A stretch of 64,000 bases of DNA from Tetracentron sinense (GCA_015143295.1 CM026570.1:26915250-26979249); one strand, 5' to 3'; positions 24,301 through 39,300 are shown, counted from the stretch's first letter. Made by a program: numbers and translations. The notes: a model not told the origin generated them from the sequence alone.

Positions 24301-27300
24301 CAGATGACACAATGAAAATTAAAGTAAAAGTAATGAATGGATTAAAGTGGGGTTAATTTTACTTTCAACTTTTTATGTCAACAAATAATGAGTAAGGTGA
24401 AGCCTAATTTTCGAGAAGACGGGACCTTGAATTCGAGGAATATTTATTTCTTGCATGTTGAAGTTTCTTTTTTTTATAGAAATGACTTGTATTTTGTTAA
24501 CATCTCAAGCCAGATGTGTTAAATGTAATTATTCGGGTATGCAGATTATTTGGATGGCTACTGTGTTATGTTGAGGATCATTGTGGTGACCAAGAGGTTT
24601 TAAAGCTTTTCATGTTTTAGCTTCAGCATATGTATGTATTTGAGTTCACAATCCAAATTTGTAAATGAATTTAGATTTGGAAATTCAAGTCTAAATCAGG
24701 GTCGTGACAAAAGTAGGTCGTCGTCACTCATCACAGCAATTCTTATGTTTTGATGCATGTGTTCAGATCATTTCTTGGCACATCATAACACCACAATCTA
24801 ACCAGAAATAGATTAAGAAGAATTAGAAAATAATGAAGGGGAGAGAGAGAGAGAGAGAGAGAAACAAAGCTCAAAGCATATCAAATTTACTTAAAGAACG
24901 AATAGAGTTCCATCAATAATAGAACCTAATAAAGGGAGTTTGGTTTACTTCAGGGTTCCAATTCTCATGGAGAAGGCCAGATTCAAAAAGGGAAGTGATT
25001 GAAGATGAGACAAAAAGTTATGATTTCCTTTAGGGTTTGTTACTTTATTTCTTTTAGTTTTATAATTATCATTAATATCATCATCCTCAATACCATAATC
25101 AAAAGATTTGGGGTTGAAACACAAATCTTGTTCCACAATTATGTTCTATTAGAAGTCAAAATTTCAACTAAGTCGTGTTTTATCAAAACTTTTCTCACCA
25201 ACTCAATCCACGTCATTTTTAGCCTTCCTCTTCCTCTTTTAGGGTCTTCAACTTGAACCAAGTCACTTCTTACTAGAGACACTAATGATCTTCACTGAAT
25301 CCGTCTAAATCATCTCAATCAACTCCCCTATTCTAACCCCCCTATTGGAGCTACTCCTAGTTATATCAAAAGCGCTTATTTTTTAATCTTATTTTTCCTT
25401 GTTTTCCCACTCATCCATCTCAACAACATCATCTCGGCTACACTAATTTTATTATGTTAATATTCTAAGACACAAAGCATAGCTAGTCTTATTGCTATCT
25501 TATTAAAAAAAAAATTAGTTTGATCAGGATGCGTAGGTCACATAGCACTCCAGCAGCACTTCTTCATTTTATCCATGCAACTCCAATTCAATGGGCAACA
25601 TTTTCTTCAATCTCTCCATCATTATGAATAATTGAGCCATGATACAAAAATTGGTATCTTTGAAGTATCTCTTGGCCATATATCTTAACAACCGTCTCTA
25701 CCTTATTTGTGTTCTTATTAAAGTTGCATTCCATATATTCTTCTTGGTTCAACTTATTTTGAAATCCTTAGAATCCAAGGTATTTCTCCAAAATTCTAGT
25801 TTTGCATTTACCCCTCATTAATTTTATCCATTACTACCACATCATCTGTAAATAGTATACCCAAGGGATCTCCTCTTGAATATGAGCCACTGATTCATCC
25901 ATAATCAATGTGAAAAGCTATGGACTAATAATTGATCCTTGATGTAACCGTATTGTCACTGAAAACTCATTTGTCTCGCCAACAATTGTTCTCATGATAG
26001 TTAAACTCCCTCATACAAGGCCTTAATAATATCAATATATTTTCTTAGAACTCCTTTCTTTTCCAACACCCACTAGATTGATTCTCTAGTGACTATCATA
26101 TCTAATCTAAGTTACCACAGTCATCTTTTTTCTTCACCCTAAACTTCATCAATTGTCTAAGTAAGAAGATAACCTCAATCATAGACCTTCCCAACACGAA
26201 TCCAAATTTCAGTACCCTAGGTACTTCTCTTAATATTTGTTCTAGCACTCTCATAATAACGTAATCATTAAGACTTATCCTACAATGGTTCATACTTTAA
26301 ACCATAGTTGCAGGGAAGCTATGTACAGAATGGGAAGCTCGCTTCCCAAAAAGCTCATTTCCCAGATTCGCTTCTTCTGACAGACCAGCTTCCTAGGAAG
26401 CTCGCTTCAATCACATCCCATTTAGTAATCAAAGAGAGTTTTATGTGTGAAGTGATGGGGTCGATCGAAGTCTATAGCCTAGGGTGTAAACTCTAAATAA
26501 GTATCGCCGGTTTGGAACCTAAAGCACCTACTTTTTCACAAACATCTCATGTAAGATAAAATCAAAGGTGTAGTTACTAATAATAACATAATGAGAATGA
26601 GGAGCCTATATCTCATTTCTCACTTCCCCTTTCGTAAGATTTTTTTGAGCCTCACTTCCAACTTCTCACTTTCGCTTTGCTTCTCGCTCTAGTAACTATG
26701 CTTTAAACATCTCTTTTATTCTTGTACAAAGGTACCACAATACTTCTCCTGCATGCTTCCTATATATCATCCAAACACATTTTTCTCTTTTTTAAGAAAT
26801 AAATACTATGCTGTTTGGTTACCAATAAGCATCGTACTCATATGATTAGTGTAGCCCCCCTCCAACAAAAGGTAAGAGTGTAGCTTAGATACGAATGTCA
26901 AGATGGATAAGTGGAAAATTGAGAAAGAAAAAATCAGAAATGAGCATATCGTGTAAGAATTCAAGCAATGCATGAACTCCGTAAAGTTCAAACAAGTTAA
27001 AAGTAGAAAGCTATCAATGACATTCTTGTAATTATATATTAAAGAAATGGCATTTTTCTAAAAACATTTATAGATCATAATTACAAGAAAGCCCTTGATT
27101 ATTTTCATAATTACAATAATGGCACATGTTTTTGGCTTGCGTGAACTTTTAGAGTTCACGCATTGCGTTAACTCTATCATTCCCCTATATATATCCTTAG
27201 GGTTTTGTTTAAATCACCCTCAAAACTAATGAAATCCCAAAATTTTCAAGAATTTAGAAGAAATTCAAAAACTTGTGTGCAACCATATGTGATGTTGGTC

Positions 27301-30300
27301 ATTTAGAAGGAACGTCTTGGATTGGGAATTTACAAAAGTAAAAGGCATGGACCGCATCGTTGGATAAGATTCTTACTGCGGACCACCTCATTCATAGAGG
27401 AAACAGCATTCCCATAATTGCTGAATGTGTTAAGAACAAAAAGAATCTAAGCCACATCTTTATGCATTGAGAAGTAGTTTGGAGTCTTTGGACTATGTTC
27501 CATCTTCACTTCAATATGTCTTGACCATTCTCTGTTTCCGAACAAGTTTGTCCATCTGGAATGGGGATCACATTGGTGGGGATATAGGCCGATGATACGT
27601 CTAGAGCCCGTGTTTCAATGACGGATAATGCAGTTGAGTTACCTGCAGCTATGTGGTCTGATCGTTTAGCGGCTCTTTCTAAGAGACGGGAATGTAAATA
27701 GAATGGTGGCTTTGTTTCGTGGTTGGGTGTTGGCTTTTTTTGGTCCAAGAGGCAAGATCTTACGAGAGAGTTCTTCCTTATGCCGTTTGTTGGGATATAG
27801 AAAAATATTTTAGAAAAGTGGAGTGCCTACAGAAACTTGCAACATTGTTTGGTGCTAAGTGGTCTCTGGTAAGCATTGTTACAATTCTCCCGAGAAATAC
27901 CCAATTTCTCCCGATAAAAACATCTAAAGTTTAAAACTCCGTTTTTATCGCGACATTTTAAAAATCTCACGAGAAATATAATTTTCTCTTTTTATCCCGT
28001 TAATATCGCAAGATTTAGCCAATATTTAACCGATATTTTTAAAATATCGTGAGAAATACTCAATATCATGGTTTTAAAAAACACTGAAACCGTTCCGTAA
28101 CCGTTTCAGTGAACACCGTTACCCGTTACCGTGACGATTCACCAATTTTCCCTTCCAGGTACTGTAACGGTAACAGCGAGAATCTGCTTTTGCAGGTTTT
28201 GTTTTTTTTTCTTTTTGCAGGTTTGCAGTTGCTTTTTGCAGGTTTTGAGTTGTTGACCCATGAGTCCGTGACCGTGAGTCAATCTTCTACTCTTCTCTCA
28301 TTTCATTTTCTCTCCGTCTCCGAGTCTTATAAATTATAAACTCTCTCACAACATAATCCTTCATTCCCTCAAGTAAAGACTGAAGAGTGAAGAATCCCGT
28401 AAAACGATAGGAGAGGAGCTCCAGTACTCCCTCCTTGCGTCATCGTCGTCTTTCTTTGTCGCAGAGCAAGGCACTTGGTCTTGGCTACCCATTTTTTCTC
28501 AATTTCTCGTATTCGCCTATTCGGTATTCCTCTCTCTCTAATTTTTTTTGGAATACCAAATGTTAGTATTAATTATTAAATGTTTGTATTTTTTTTCGGA
28601 ATATTATTAAATGCTAGAAAATGTTAGTATTTTTTTAGAATATTATTAAATGTTAGAATATGTTAGTATTTTTTTCGGGAATATTATTAAATGTTAGAAT
28701 ATGTTAGTATTTTGTTCGGAATATTATTAAATGTTAGAATATGTTAGTTTATTTTGGAATATTATTAGAAAATGTTAGTATTTTTTCGGAATATTATTAA
28801 ATGTTAGAAAATGTTAGTATTTTTTTTCGGAATATTAATAAATGTTAGAATATGTTATTAAATGTTAGAATATGTTAGTTTATTTTGAAATATTATTAAA
28901 TATTAGAAAATGTTAGTATTTTTTTTGGAATATTGTTAAATGTTACAAATTTATAATATGTTAGTATTTTTTTCGGAATATTATTAAATATTAGAATATG
29001 TTAATAAATCATTAAATGTTATAATATGTTAATTTATGTTGGAATATTATTAAATGTTAGAAAATGTTAGTATTTTTTTCAGAATATTATTAAATATTAG
29101 AAAATGTTAGTATTTTTTTCGGAATATTATTAAATGTTATTAAATGTTAGAATATGTTAGTTTATTTTGGAATATTATTAAATGTTATAAAATGTTAGTG
29201 TTTTTTTCGGAATATTATTAAATGTTACAAATTTACAATATGTTAGTATTTTTTCGGAATATTATTAAATGTTAGAATATGTTATTAAATGTTAGAATAT
29301 GTTAGTTTATTTTGGAATATTATTAAATGTTAAAAAACATTAGTATTTTTTTCGGAATATTATTAAATGTTACAATATGTTAGTATTTTATTCGGAATAT
29401 TATTAGAATATGTTAGTTTATTTTGGAATATTATTAAATGTTAGAAAATGTTAGTATTTTTTTCGAAATATTATTAAATGTTACAATGTGTTAGTATTTT
29501 TTTCGGAATATTATTAAATGTTAGAATATGTTTTGTTTATTTTTCGGAATATTATTAAATGTTAGAATATGTTAGTTTATTTTGGAACATTATTAAATGT
29601 TAGAAAATGTTAGTATTTTTTTCGGAATATTATTAAATGTTACAATATGTTAGTATTTTTTTCGGAATATTATTAAATGTTAGAAAATGTTAGTATTTTT
29701 TTCAGAATATTATTAAATGTTAGAATATGTTAGTTTATTTTGGAATATTATTAAATGTTAGAAAATGTTACTATTTTTTTCGGAATATTATTAAATGTTA
29801 CAATATGTTAGTATTTTTTTTGGAATATTATTAAATGTTACAATATGTTAGTTTTTTTTTTTGAATAATGTGAAAAAATGTTAGCTTTTTTTTCTGAATA
29901 TTATTAAATGCTAGAATATGTTAGTATTTTTTTTGAAATATTATTAAATTTTAGTATTTTTTGTAGATTAGGGTATTCTTAGAGTACTTATTGAATACTT
30001 GACATAATGCCGAAAAAGATAAATAACACAGACATTGGTTGGGAGTTTGGGCAGAGAGTAGTGAATAATAGGCATAAGATCAAATGTAATTATTGTGTTA
30101 GATTAATTACTGGGGGGATTACAAGATTCAATGAGCATTTGGCTCACAAAGTAGGTGATGTAGCAGGGTATACTGCAGTTCCGAAAGAGGTTCATATTAT
30201 GATAAAAGATCATTTGAAAGATGCTCAAGCAGCTAAAGCTCAGAAAAGAATAATTGCTGAGAAAATAGCTAACATGGACAGAGTTTCAAATGATGAAGAA

Positions 30301-33300
30301 GAAGATATTGAGTTAGTGGAACAGACACTAGATGATGAAGCTATTTTAGAGGCGGGTTCGAAGGCCAACATGGATAGCTTTCAGTCAGATGAGACTAGTC
30401 GACGGTTTACTGCTGCTACTGGGAGATGTTTTGACTCTAGAGGGTCATTATCACAACAACCACCAGCAAGCTGTCCATCACATTTGCCTAGGTCTTCAAG
30501 CTCACAAGTACCTGGTGAGAGTTTACATGGTGTTAGAGGAAGACTTGGTCGAGGTTCTATTGACCCTTTCTTGATGCAACCCGAGACTGCCACTCAGCCT
30601 AGTGTGAAATCCAATTTCGATAAGGGGATAAGGGCAAAAGTGGCAAGGCAATTGCACGATTTTTCCATTGGAATTGCATTCCTCCTAATGTAGCGACCTC
30701 CCCTTACTTCCAAGCTATGATAGATGATATAGCAACGGCAGGCCCAGGGGTTAAAGGACCTAGTTCTTACGAGATTGGGGGAAGATATTTGGTTGAAAAA
30801 GTTCAAAACTTAAAGCTTTATATTCAGAAGTTTCAGAGATCTTGAGAGGAATATGGGTGCACTCTAATGTGTGAGGGATGGAGTAGCCCTACTCGAAAAT
30901 CAATTGTGAACTTTATGGTATACAATGAGTAAGGTACTATATTTCAAAAGTCGGTGGATGTGTCTGGAAAAGTAAAAGATCATAAGTTCTTATTTAAATT
31001 GAAGGATCAAGTTGTTGAAGAAGTCGGTGAGAAATACATAATTCAAATAGTCACTGATAATGAAACTGCTTATAAGGCAATTGGGAAGAAATTAATGAAG
31101 AAGCGGAAACATTTATACTGGTCTCCCTGTGCAGCACATTGCATAGACTTACTTCTAGAGGATATACGTAAGCTTCTTTCAATAGATGTAATAGTTAATC
31201 AAGCTAGAAAGATTAGTGGTTGTATCTACAACCACAACTGGATGGTGGCGGTTATAAGGGAGTTTACTGGTGGCAGAGACTTACTACGGCCAGGCATTAC
31301 TAGATTGGCCACAAACTATATTGCCCTCAAGAGTATTGTGCGATATAAGGCACAATTACTACAGATGTTTTCTTCTGAAAAATGGGTGGAATCTAGGTAC
31401 GCTCGTGAAGAGAGCTTGCCTAAGCAGATAGCTCAAATCGTCATCTCCGAACAGAATACATTTTGGGCAAAGGCAGAAGAGATTGTGTAGACTGTACAGC
31501 CCCTAGTAAAAGTGTCAAAATTAGCAATCAAAGAGCTTAATAAAGCATCGTATAAAAAATGTTGGGCTTTGATTGATAAGCGCTAGGATAAGCAACTTCA
31601 TCAAGATATCCATGTTGCAGATCCGTATACACAGTTATTTAATTTATTAACTCTCACTTTTCTTATTTTATTATTTGGTCTTTATACAGCATATTTCCTA
31701 AATCTCGTCTGCTATTATTCAAACACTTTTTCCAACCATCCAACGGTATTTTTGGGCCTGAAAAAAAAATCCAGAGACTTGAGCCTAGTAAAGAAGGGCA
31801 AGTAAGTGCCTTGAGTCAGGTATAATTATAAATTATAAGTTTATACATTTATGATTATTAATTAGTTAATTTAGTTGTATACTTATATACTAATTGAAAT
31901 TCAATTTCTTTTAGCTTAAGCTGTATAAGCAACAACAAGGCTCTTTTGGAAGTGATACAGCACGACTGGCAAGAAAGATGACTGAACCAAGTATAACCGT
32001 ATAATTTCGATTATGACTTATTAGTTATAAAATTATGACTGAATTATACTTTATGATATTTTCATTTTTCAGGCGAATGGTGAGGTACATATGGCGAGGA
32101 TGCTCCAAATCTTAGAAAAATTGCAATGAGGATCCTAAGTCAGACTTGCTCCTCATCTAGGTGTGAAAGAAACTGGAACACATTCTCATTGATTCACACG
32201 AAGCCGCGAAATAGGCTCACTTCCGAAAAGTTGGACAACTATAATATGAGATTGCGTGCACGTCATTTAACAAGGAGAGAGCAAGACGATGATTTTTATA
32301 ATCCAATCAATTTGGATTATATTTTTGCCGATGATACCCCCTAGAGTCATAGTTGCATGAAATAGAAAAACCGATTCTAACTGATGTATCTTTCCTTGAA
32401 GGACATGTGGATGTAACTAATGAAGAGTTGAGGGTCGCAGCAGGTGCCATCACAGGTACAAACATACAACCACCTACTGTTACCCCTACTTCAGAGACTA
32501 TAAGTACAAGCAGAGCCAGAAAAGGAATAGGCAAAGACAAGGCGATCGGCACAATTACCAGCAACTATTGAGGAGGTTAGTGAAGGGTCAACGGGAGAAG
32601 GGCAAGAGCTCTCATCTACTAGTAGTACTAGTAGTGGACCTAATGGTGATAAAGGTGGAGATGCAGGTGCTACAGCAGTTATTTATGATGTAGATGCTGG
32701 TCAGTGGCAAGTTGTCAATTGGACTGGAGCTAAGATTCAAGTGAGTCCTAATGCAAGTAGGAGGAGAGAGGTTCAGGAACCTGAGGCTGAAGCTGAACAA
32801 TATTTGACTTCTTCAGACTACATGGAAGGGTATGCTTTGTTTCCTCAGTATCAGTATAGAGCTTATGGTTATGGATACCCTCCCATATATCCCCAGCAGG
32901 GCCAGCAGTAATATCAGCCACAGGATTTTTTCAGTGAATTCCCACACGACTATGCTCAAGCCCAAGCCCAGCACTATGAAAGTCTCTACCACCAGACTTA
33001 CGTTCAACCAAATAGAAATGATGATGATAATGATGAGTCAGCCCTGTAATTCTATGTGGCTTTAGCACTTAGCAGATGTGTATGAGTTATGACTATATGT
33101 ATCATTATATATTTGTATCTGCCTATCAGTAGCTGGAGTCTCGAGACTCTCGACCCATCTAATTTTATTATGTTTACATTTTGAGCTTCATATTGGCTTT
33201 ATAAGTATATTTTTACTCATTTATTGCATTTTTATTTTTTTTTTTTCTATTTATTAGAATTTTTTTGATTTTTTAAACCAAAAAAGAGGGAAAAATAACA

Positions 33301-36300
33301 TAACGGCCGAAACCGTTACGTAACGGTTTTGGCCGATACCATTATGGTGGCCGAAACCCTTCTTTTGATCATTGCTCAATATTGTTGGTTTTATGAATTT
33401 ATAACTAAGTAATATTTATTACTATTTTCTGTAATTTTAATATATTTTTTTAATCATTGCCGAGATTTAGGCGAGAAATACTCGAAAAAATTTCAGATTT
33501 GAAAATCTCCCAAGAAAAACTCCGCCCAATAAAAACCCGAGAACGAAATTTGTAACACTACTGGTAAGAGGGGTCTAATTCTGAAGGAATATTTTAAAAT
33601 TTACAAGTTAATTCGGAGTTTATAAATCATAGCAGTTATAAAGCAAAGGGGGAAGTTCCCAATATTTCCTGGATCCAACATGTATAGACGAACACAAGGA
33701 GATTATTGAGGTGCTTTGGTTTGGCTTGATGCAATAGAGGCCTGCAACAAAACAAAAGACAAAGCTATCCTACAAGGACCAGAGATTATAAGAGACTACT
33801 CTGGGGTACTTAGTGGTGGAGGGCACTCCTCCAATGGTATAAAGTTCCCAAGGAGGGGATAATGAACTTAGGAGAGTCTCCAATGTTATTGATGAAATTA
33901 AGGAAGTTGTGAAGGGGAAGAACTATTATTTTTTGTCGTGCTCCGAAATCCGTCATCTGCTCAAAGGATATGCAGTCCTGGATATCCAGCTAGGGGAGGG
34001 AAGGCTGGTTTGACCAATAGTGATAGCTAGTCATCGGCTAAATGAATTGGAAGACTTCCTGATCAAAGAAAAAAGGTGGCATACGGAAGCCTTTGTATTT
34101 CTCTTCCCTAGCTTTGGACATTGTTTCCACAATACAAGTACTCTAGATAACTCATCCAACAAAATTTGGGAGAGTTTTCCTTGGCAAAATACTCCCGAGA
34201 AGATTTGGAATAAAGACTAAAGAGTGAAGCAACTCACAAATCACAACAAATGTACCTCCGATTTTGACAATCATGGTGGCTCCTCTTTTGACTGATAGAC
34301 CATGCATTTCCACTCCTGTCTGCATTGGCTGCTTTTCATGCTACATTAAGAATTCCAAATTTTACACAATATAGGCAGTCACATCCAAACTCACCTGATG
34401 TCACAAATATGTTCATTTATTGAGGAATTAAATTGTGACCGAGCCAACTGTGACTCAGCATACTCGTGCCATTATTGAGCAGTGCTGATAGAAGCCAGTA
34501 ATTAAGTGACTTGGCAAAGTCACATCAACTTGCAGCATATAACAACTCAACCAAGTAGGAACCACCTCATTTTGGTCTTGGTATTGCTCGAATCACATAC
34601 CAAAACCAAAACTTAATCCTTGTCCTCGACAGTGCATGAGTTCAAAAACCAATGCAATCTGGGATAAGTAAAACACTCTCAAATGGAAAATCGGTACATA
34701 GGCAGTGTCAATCACCCCAAAATGATGCAAGACAAGTTCTCAAACTCTACACACATACTCTATAGAATAAACCAACATACTATAACCTCATATTATGCTC
34801 AAGTCTCTGATATGCGTCCCTAGTTTCCTACTAGGGAAATGCACATTAAGAGGTTGGTTTTTCCAACAAATCTAGCCCATGCACAATTCTAGATACATGG
34901 AGTATTATTCAAGCATTATTAGACAACAAAATCATGACAACAAAAGAGACCATGCCATTCCTTGAAAATTACAAGGTGTCAATCCTCAAGACATGTCAGA
35001 TGGAAGCCTCATGTTGATATGTATTATGTCATATGAGACCAACTCAAAACAGTCAATCCAATAGGATGCATGTGGCTAGCCACCAAAGTTTCCCCTTCGA
35101 CTAACCAATATCTGGCCATGTATGGATCATTTGCAGTTTCTCTGTTCCAACCAAGATCCTAGTCAATAATTTTATTTTCTTTTGCCGAAAATGCCTCTAG
35201 AGCTAAAGAGGAAGTTCTAGAATCCAGACAAAAATAAATTTTTAACATAAGAAACAACTAATCCTTGTAATAATAATTTTTGAGACTGCAATCTTATTCC
35301 TCCTAGTTTTAAGCAACTAAGTAGCAGTATGTTAAGTATAACATTTATATGCAAGCACTACAGCATCAGTTATGGACCAGAGGTACAAAGTTGATAAAGA
35401 GGGAAATTGTCATACTTTTTACTTATTCGACTGAAAAAGAAAAAAAAATTATGTATAGCAGAGAAACTAAGTGAATAAGAATGATTTTGATGTCTCTTAC
35501 AGCTGCTCTGTTTCATAGCACAGCAACTAAAGGGTAGAAATGTCAAAGAACAGTAGTTGAAAATAGTCAAGAAGAATATCATAATTTTTTTAAAGGGTAA
35601 TGCATTAAAAGCTAAGCTATTTCCATCTTCAAAGGGCAGGAACAAACAATGCAACAATTGATTGGCAGGGATGCGCTTAGGAAACACCTTCTGAACATGA
35701 GAAAAATAACAGTAAATAAGTTGGTAAGTGACCTTTTCGTGTATAAAGTCGGATGAAAAGCCTCTGACTATCATCTGAGAGTGACTTGAAAGATTCTGTC
35801 AACAGATAACACAAATATTAAAGTCAGAAATACTAAGAAAACATAAGAAATAACAACGCAAAGTGCTCGAACTGGTACCTAGAAACAGTTTTTCATCATC
35901 TGTGAAAAGGTGAGGGTGATTCCTCAAAACCTCTTGGACTAACAAACAAAAATTCTGCTGATATTTTGTCATGCTGGGGGGATAAGCTTTCGCATTTTCA
36001 ACCACGTGAACCGCATTTTTCCACAAGGACTCAAAAAGCCGAACATCATTAGATTCTTTTTCACCATGTAGTGTCATTTCTTGGCACACTATCTGAATTG
36101 GAACAACATCAAGAGAATGTTTTGGAAGAGAGGTCACACATCCCTGCCAGACATATCCACAGTACGATTTCATGAGGTTCAGAGTGGTCAAATCTAGCGA
36201 CCATGGATTATTTACATCATACGATGTCATATTATGACATACAATCTTAATTGGAACATCCAGTGGATGTTTTACAAGAGAAATCACATATCCTTGCTAC

Positions 36301-39300
36301 GCATCTCCACAGTTATGCAGAAAAATTCAACAGCACAGAACAAACATCGGGAAACCAGTAGCATCACATGAATCTAGGTCTATGACATCTCCACACCACA
36401 TAACACCACATCTCCACTCTATGTTGTCGGGAGGAGGGAGTCATCCACTAGTCACTGTCATGAGAGGAGCATCAAAACCGTTTTTCAATCTCTCAGGGAT
36501 TTGGCTGAAAAACCTGGTGCTTCTCCAGCATACTTGTGTCTCTGGCAAGCGAAATTTGTGGACATGAGTTCGTTTTCTAGGTGGGTTTGCTGCTGAGTCT
36601 AGTGAGGGTAGGCACATTGGTTGGCTGCCATTGTTGAGTTCTTGTCCCTATCTTTCTTCTCTATCTCACTGTCATCATTGGTTAGGTTAGGCTCTCATCT
36701 GGTCTTGGTTCCTGTATTTTCTCTCCTGGTCATCTTCCTCAGTTTCAGGTGTTCGGTTGTGTTTTTTTTTCCCCGTCAGTCATCTTCCTCAGAGCTCTCA
36801 AGAGTTTTCTCATCTATAGATTTGGGGTTTTGTCAGTGTCTTTCTAGTGTGGAGGTGTCTTTTGATTTGGATCATGTTTGTCTCAATCTGTTGGAGATGC
36901 TCCTATCGAATCATATCAAATTTTTTTCTCAGTTTGTGTGATAGCATATCAATGACTTTGCGTAATCATTCTTTTGACATGGAGTTTAAGTCGTTCGACT
37001 TGAAAGAAGTAGAGAAGAGTTCAGAGCCTTGTATCAAAATCACAGACAGAGGTCAAGGAGTCTACGTTAGTGCTATGGGGGTTCCAGAGGACGCGTATAG
37101 TTGGGTGGAAAACTTGGTTGGTAAGCTTCTGAATGCCTGGAAGCAGTATTTGGTGAGAAGAATCATGGGCAGTAACTGCTCCTTGCGGAGAGAAATAAGA
37201 AGCAATGATAAGGGTGCTTATAAGGTGTTAATGGCCTTCCAGGCAGGGCAATGCTAAATGGGTGGTATTCCCTGAAGGGGAGCTCAAAGTGGGCTGGAAA
37301 GCTTTCGATGCTGCTATCAAATACCTTGTTACCAAATCGAGGACTAGGGAAGTGATGGATATCAGGCCTCACAATGACTTATAAAACATCCAAGTTAGAA
37401 TGCAGCTGCAGCGTTGAGGGTGAACTCTATGGTGGGTTTTTCCGGCCATGTGGAAACGGAGGAGGGTGTTAACATCGTGGTGGTAGACTTAGACGTGTGC
37501 ATTCGATCGTTGTTCCAACACGGTGGTGTGTGTTCAATTGATGGTGCGACTATTGAAGGTGATTGGGAGGAGGTTACCCAAGCAACATAGCACTTATTAA
37601 TACTTTAAGCTATGAATATGTTTATGAAGGCGACAAAAATATATCCAGAAAAAATTAAGTGCAAGCAAAAAGACAACAATATTATGTTCCTCAACAACAA
37701 ATGCAAGCCTGCAATGGAAGATACATAGGACTTCAAGAACTATACTAATACTTTCCAATAAAGACTTGCAATACCTCAAAGTTCATGCAATACTTCTCAA
37801 TTAGAGGAGAGATATATCGAGCCAACTCTCGAGGAAGAAAACCAAGTACGTTATGGGTACCAGAATCTGAAGAAAGCACCTGACTCAGAGGGACCATGTG
37901 AAGCCTTTAAAATGAATAAATCAAAAAAAGAAATCTACATCAAAGTATAAATAAAAAAATCAAAAATGTAACTGAACCTTGATAGCATTGGGATCCTTGA
38001 CATTATTTGGGTCTCTCACAAAATAGACACTAGCTCCTTGCTTTAACTCAACTTCATCATTAAACCTCCGGCCAACAATAAAAGTCTCAAGAATTGCCCC
38101 AGATATGTCATCTATAGAAACACCAATATCAAGCTCAGTCATCTTTGAATTAGGGTGTAATGATGGAGTGTCCAACTCCTTATAGTAGACAATGTCATCC
38201 CTGGTTGGATTTTCCACCGAAACCTCTAAATAAGTTTCTACAGTAGATTCTGCATTTGAGGGTGAAGTGCATTGATTTCCATCATTATCTTTAACAGCAC
38301 AATCAGGCAACATAAGAATGCTATTCTGTAGAGGATTGTTATCAGGACACCTTCGCATTACATTGGCCCCTTTATTATTTAATTCAATAGAGTGAATTTC
38401 ATCCTTCGATCTTGAGCAAAAGTTTAACTGAAGAAGTGTGCACTGGGACATTTTCCGTTTGGTTCCTCTAGTAAGACATGCATCTACAAACCAATGTTAG
38501 AACCATAAGCATCAAAGAGTATAGAACCAATAAACAACAATGTCAAGCAAAGCTATGTCAATAAACTTGGAACACGATGGATATCTTACTATCGTAAATT
38601 TAACAAAAGAGGAAGTTTATTGGACTAACAATACAGGTTTCTTCTTTACATCTACGAGACCTCCTTGCACTTAAGACGCCAAATCATCAATCTGAACGTC
38701 CAAATTGTTTGGCCAGAAGTTGTATAGGCCACACCCCAAAATTCACACTGTTCTGTAACCACAACCATCTGATCGATTCAATTCTGACCATCGAATTGCA
38801 AGTTTAAGATTGTCCAAATTAGAGCCCTGAATTGGAGCGCAGACAGTGTGAATTTTGAGTTCAGCCAATCTAAAAGGTGGACAACATTAGAGCAGCATAG
38901 ATTGATACTGGTGAACACACATTAACCTCACTACTTCTGGAGAATTGCCTATGAAGGTCCTTGACACAATGGTTAGGATTGTCTGAAAGATGTGAATTTG
39001 GATTTCTGACCAATACAAGAGCTTCCCAACATTCTTGTCACGTTTATGGAACCCCAGTAGATGAAGTGATGAAGCCTAGAATGCCAGTCCATGAAACCAG
39101 TCTTCTTAACTAGACCCTGAATATGGAATACAGATAACCAGAAACTACTGGAACGAAATTCAAGATAAAGGATAAGCCTCTCAATCATTAGGTGCTACTC
39201 TATGAGTTTCGCCACGGACAATTTCTCTAGAAACAATAACCTGAATGTGAAATTATCAAATTTTGCAGTTTCTATAGATTTAAACTATCAAGATTGGATA

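Larger units (their letters stand above)
28067..33374 (+). mobile_element. hAT transposon, 5308 bp, with BED/DUF659 transposase
   Basis: Exact 8-bp duplication CTCAATAT (28059-28066 and 33375-33382). Left end CATGGTTTTAAAAAACACTG; right end on the other strand CAATGATCAAAAGAAGGG. Both ends carry GAAACCGTTACG-type subterminal repeats. It contains an AT-rich minisatellite (28540-29960) and a decayed transposase gene (30007-33048). Confidence 0.95.
27874..33560. mobile_element. 371-bp MITE split by the hAT transposon
   Basis: Exact 8-bp duplication CTGGTAAG (27866-27873 and 33561-33568). Ends CATTGTTACAATTCTC and, on the other strand, TAGTGTTACAAATTTCG. The arms are 27874-28066 and 33383-33560, rich in CGAGA/TCTCG words. 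A relative without the inner insert is at 5950-6190. Confidence 0.9.

Noticed and set aside
30381-30806. Minus-strand frames over the hAT transposase
   Set aside because: Antisense shadows of the BED/DUF659 coding sequence.
35370-35774. Minus-strand 134-codon open frame as a separate gene
   Set aside because: Only its first bases overlap FAN1 exon 6 in another frame; the rest is intron 6.
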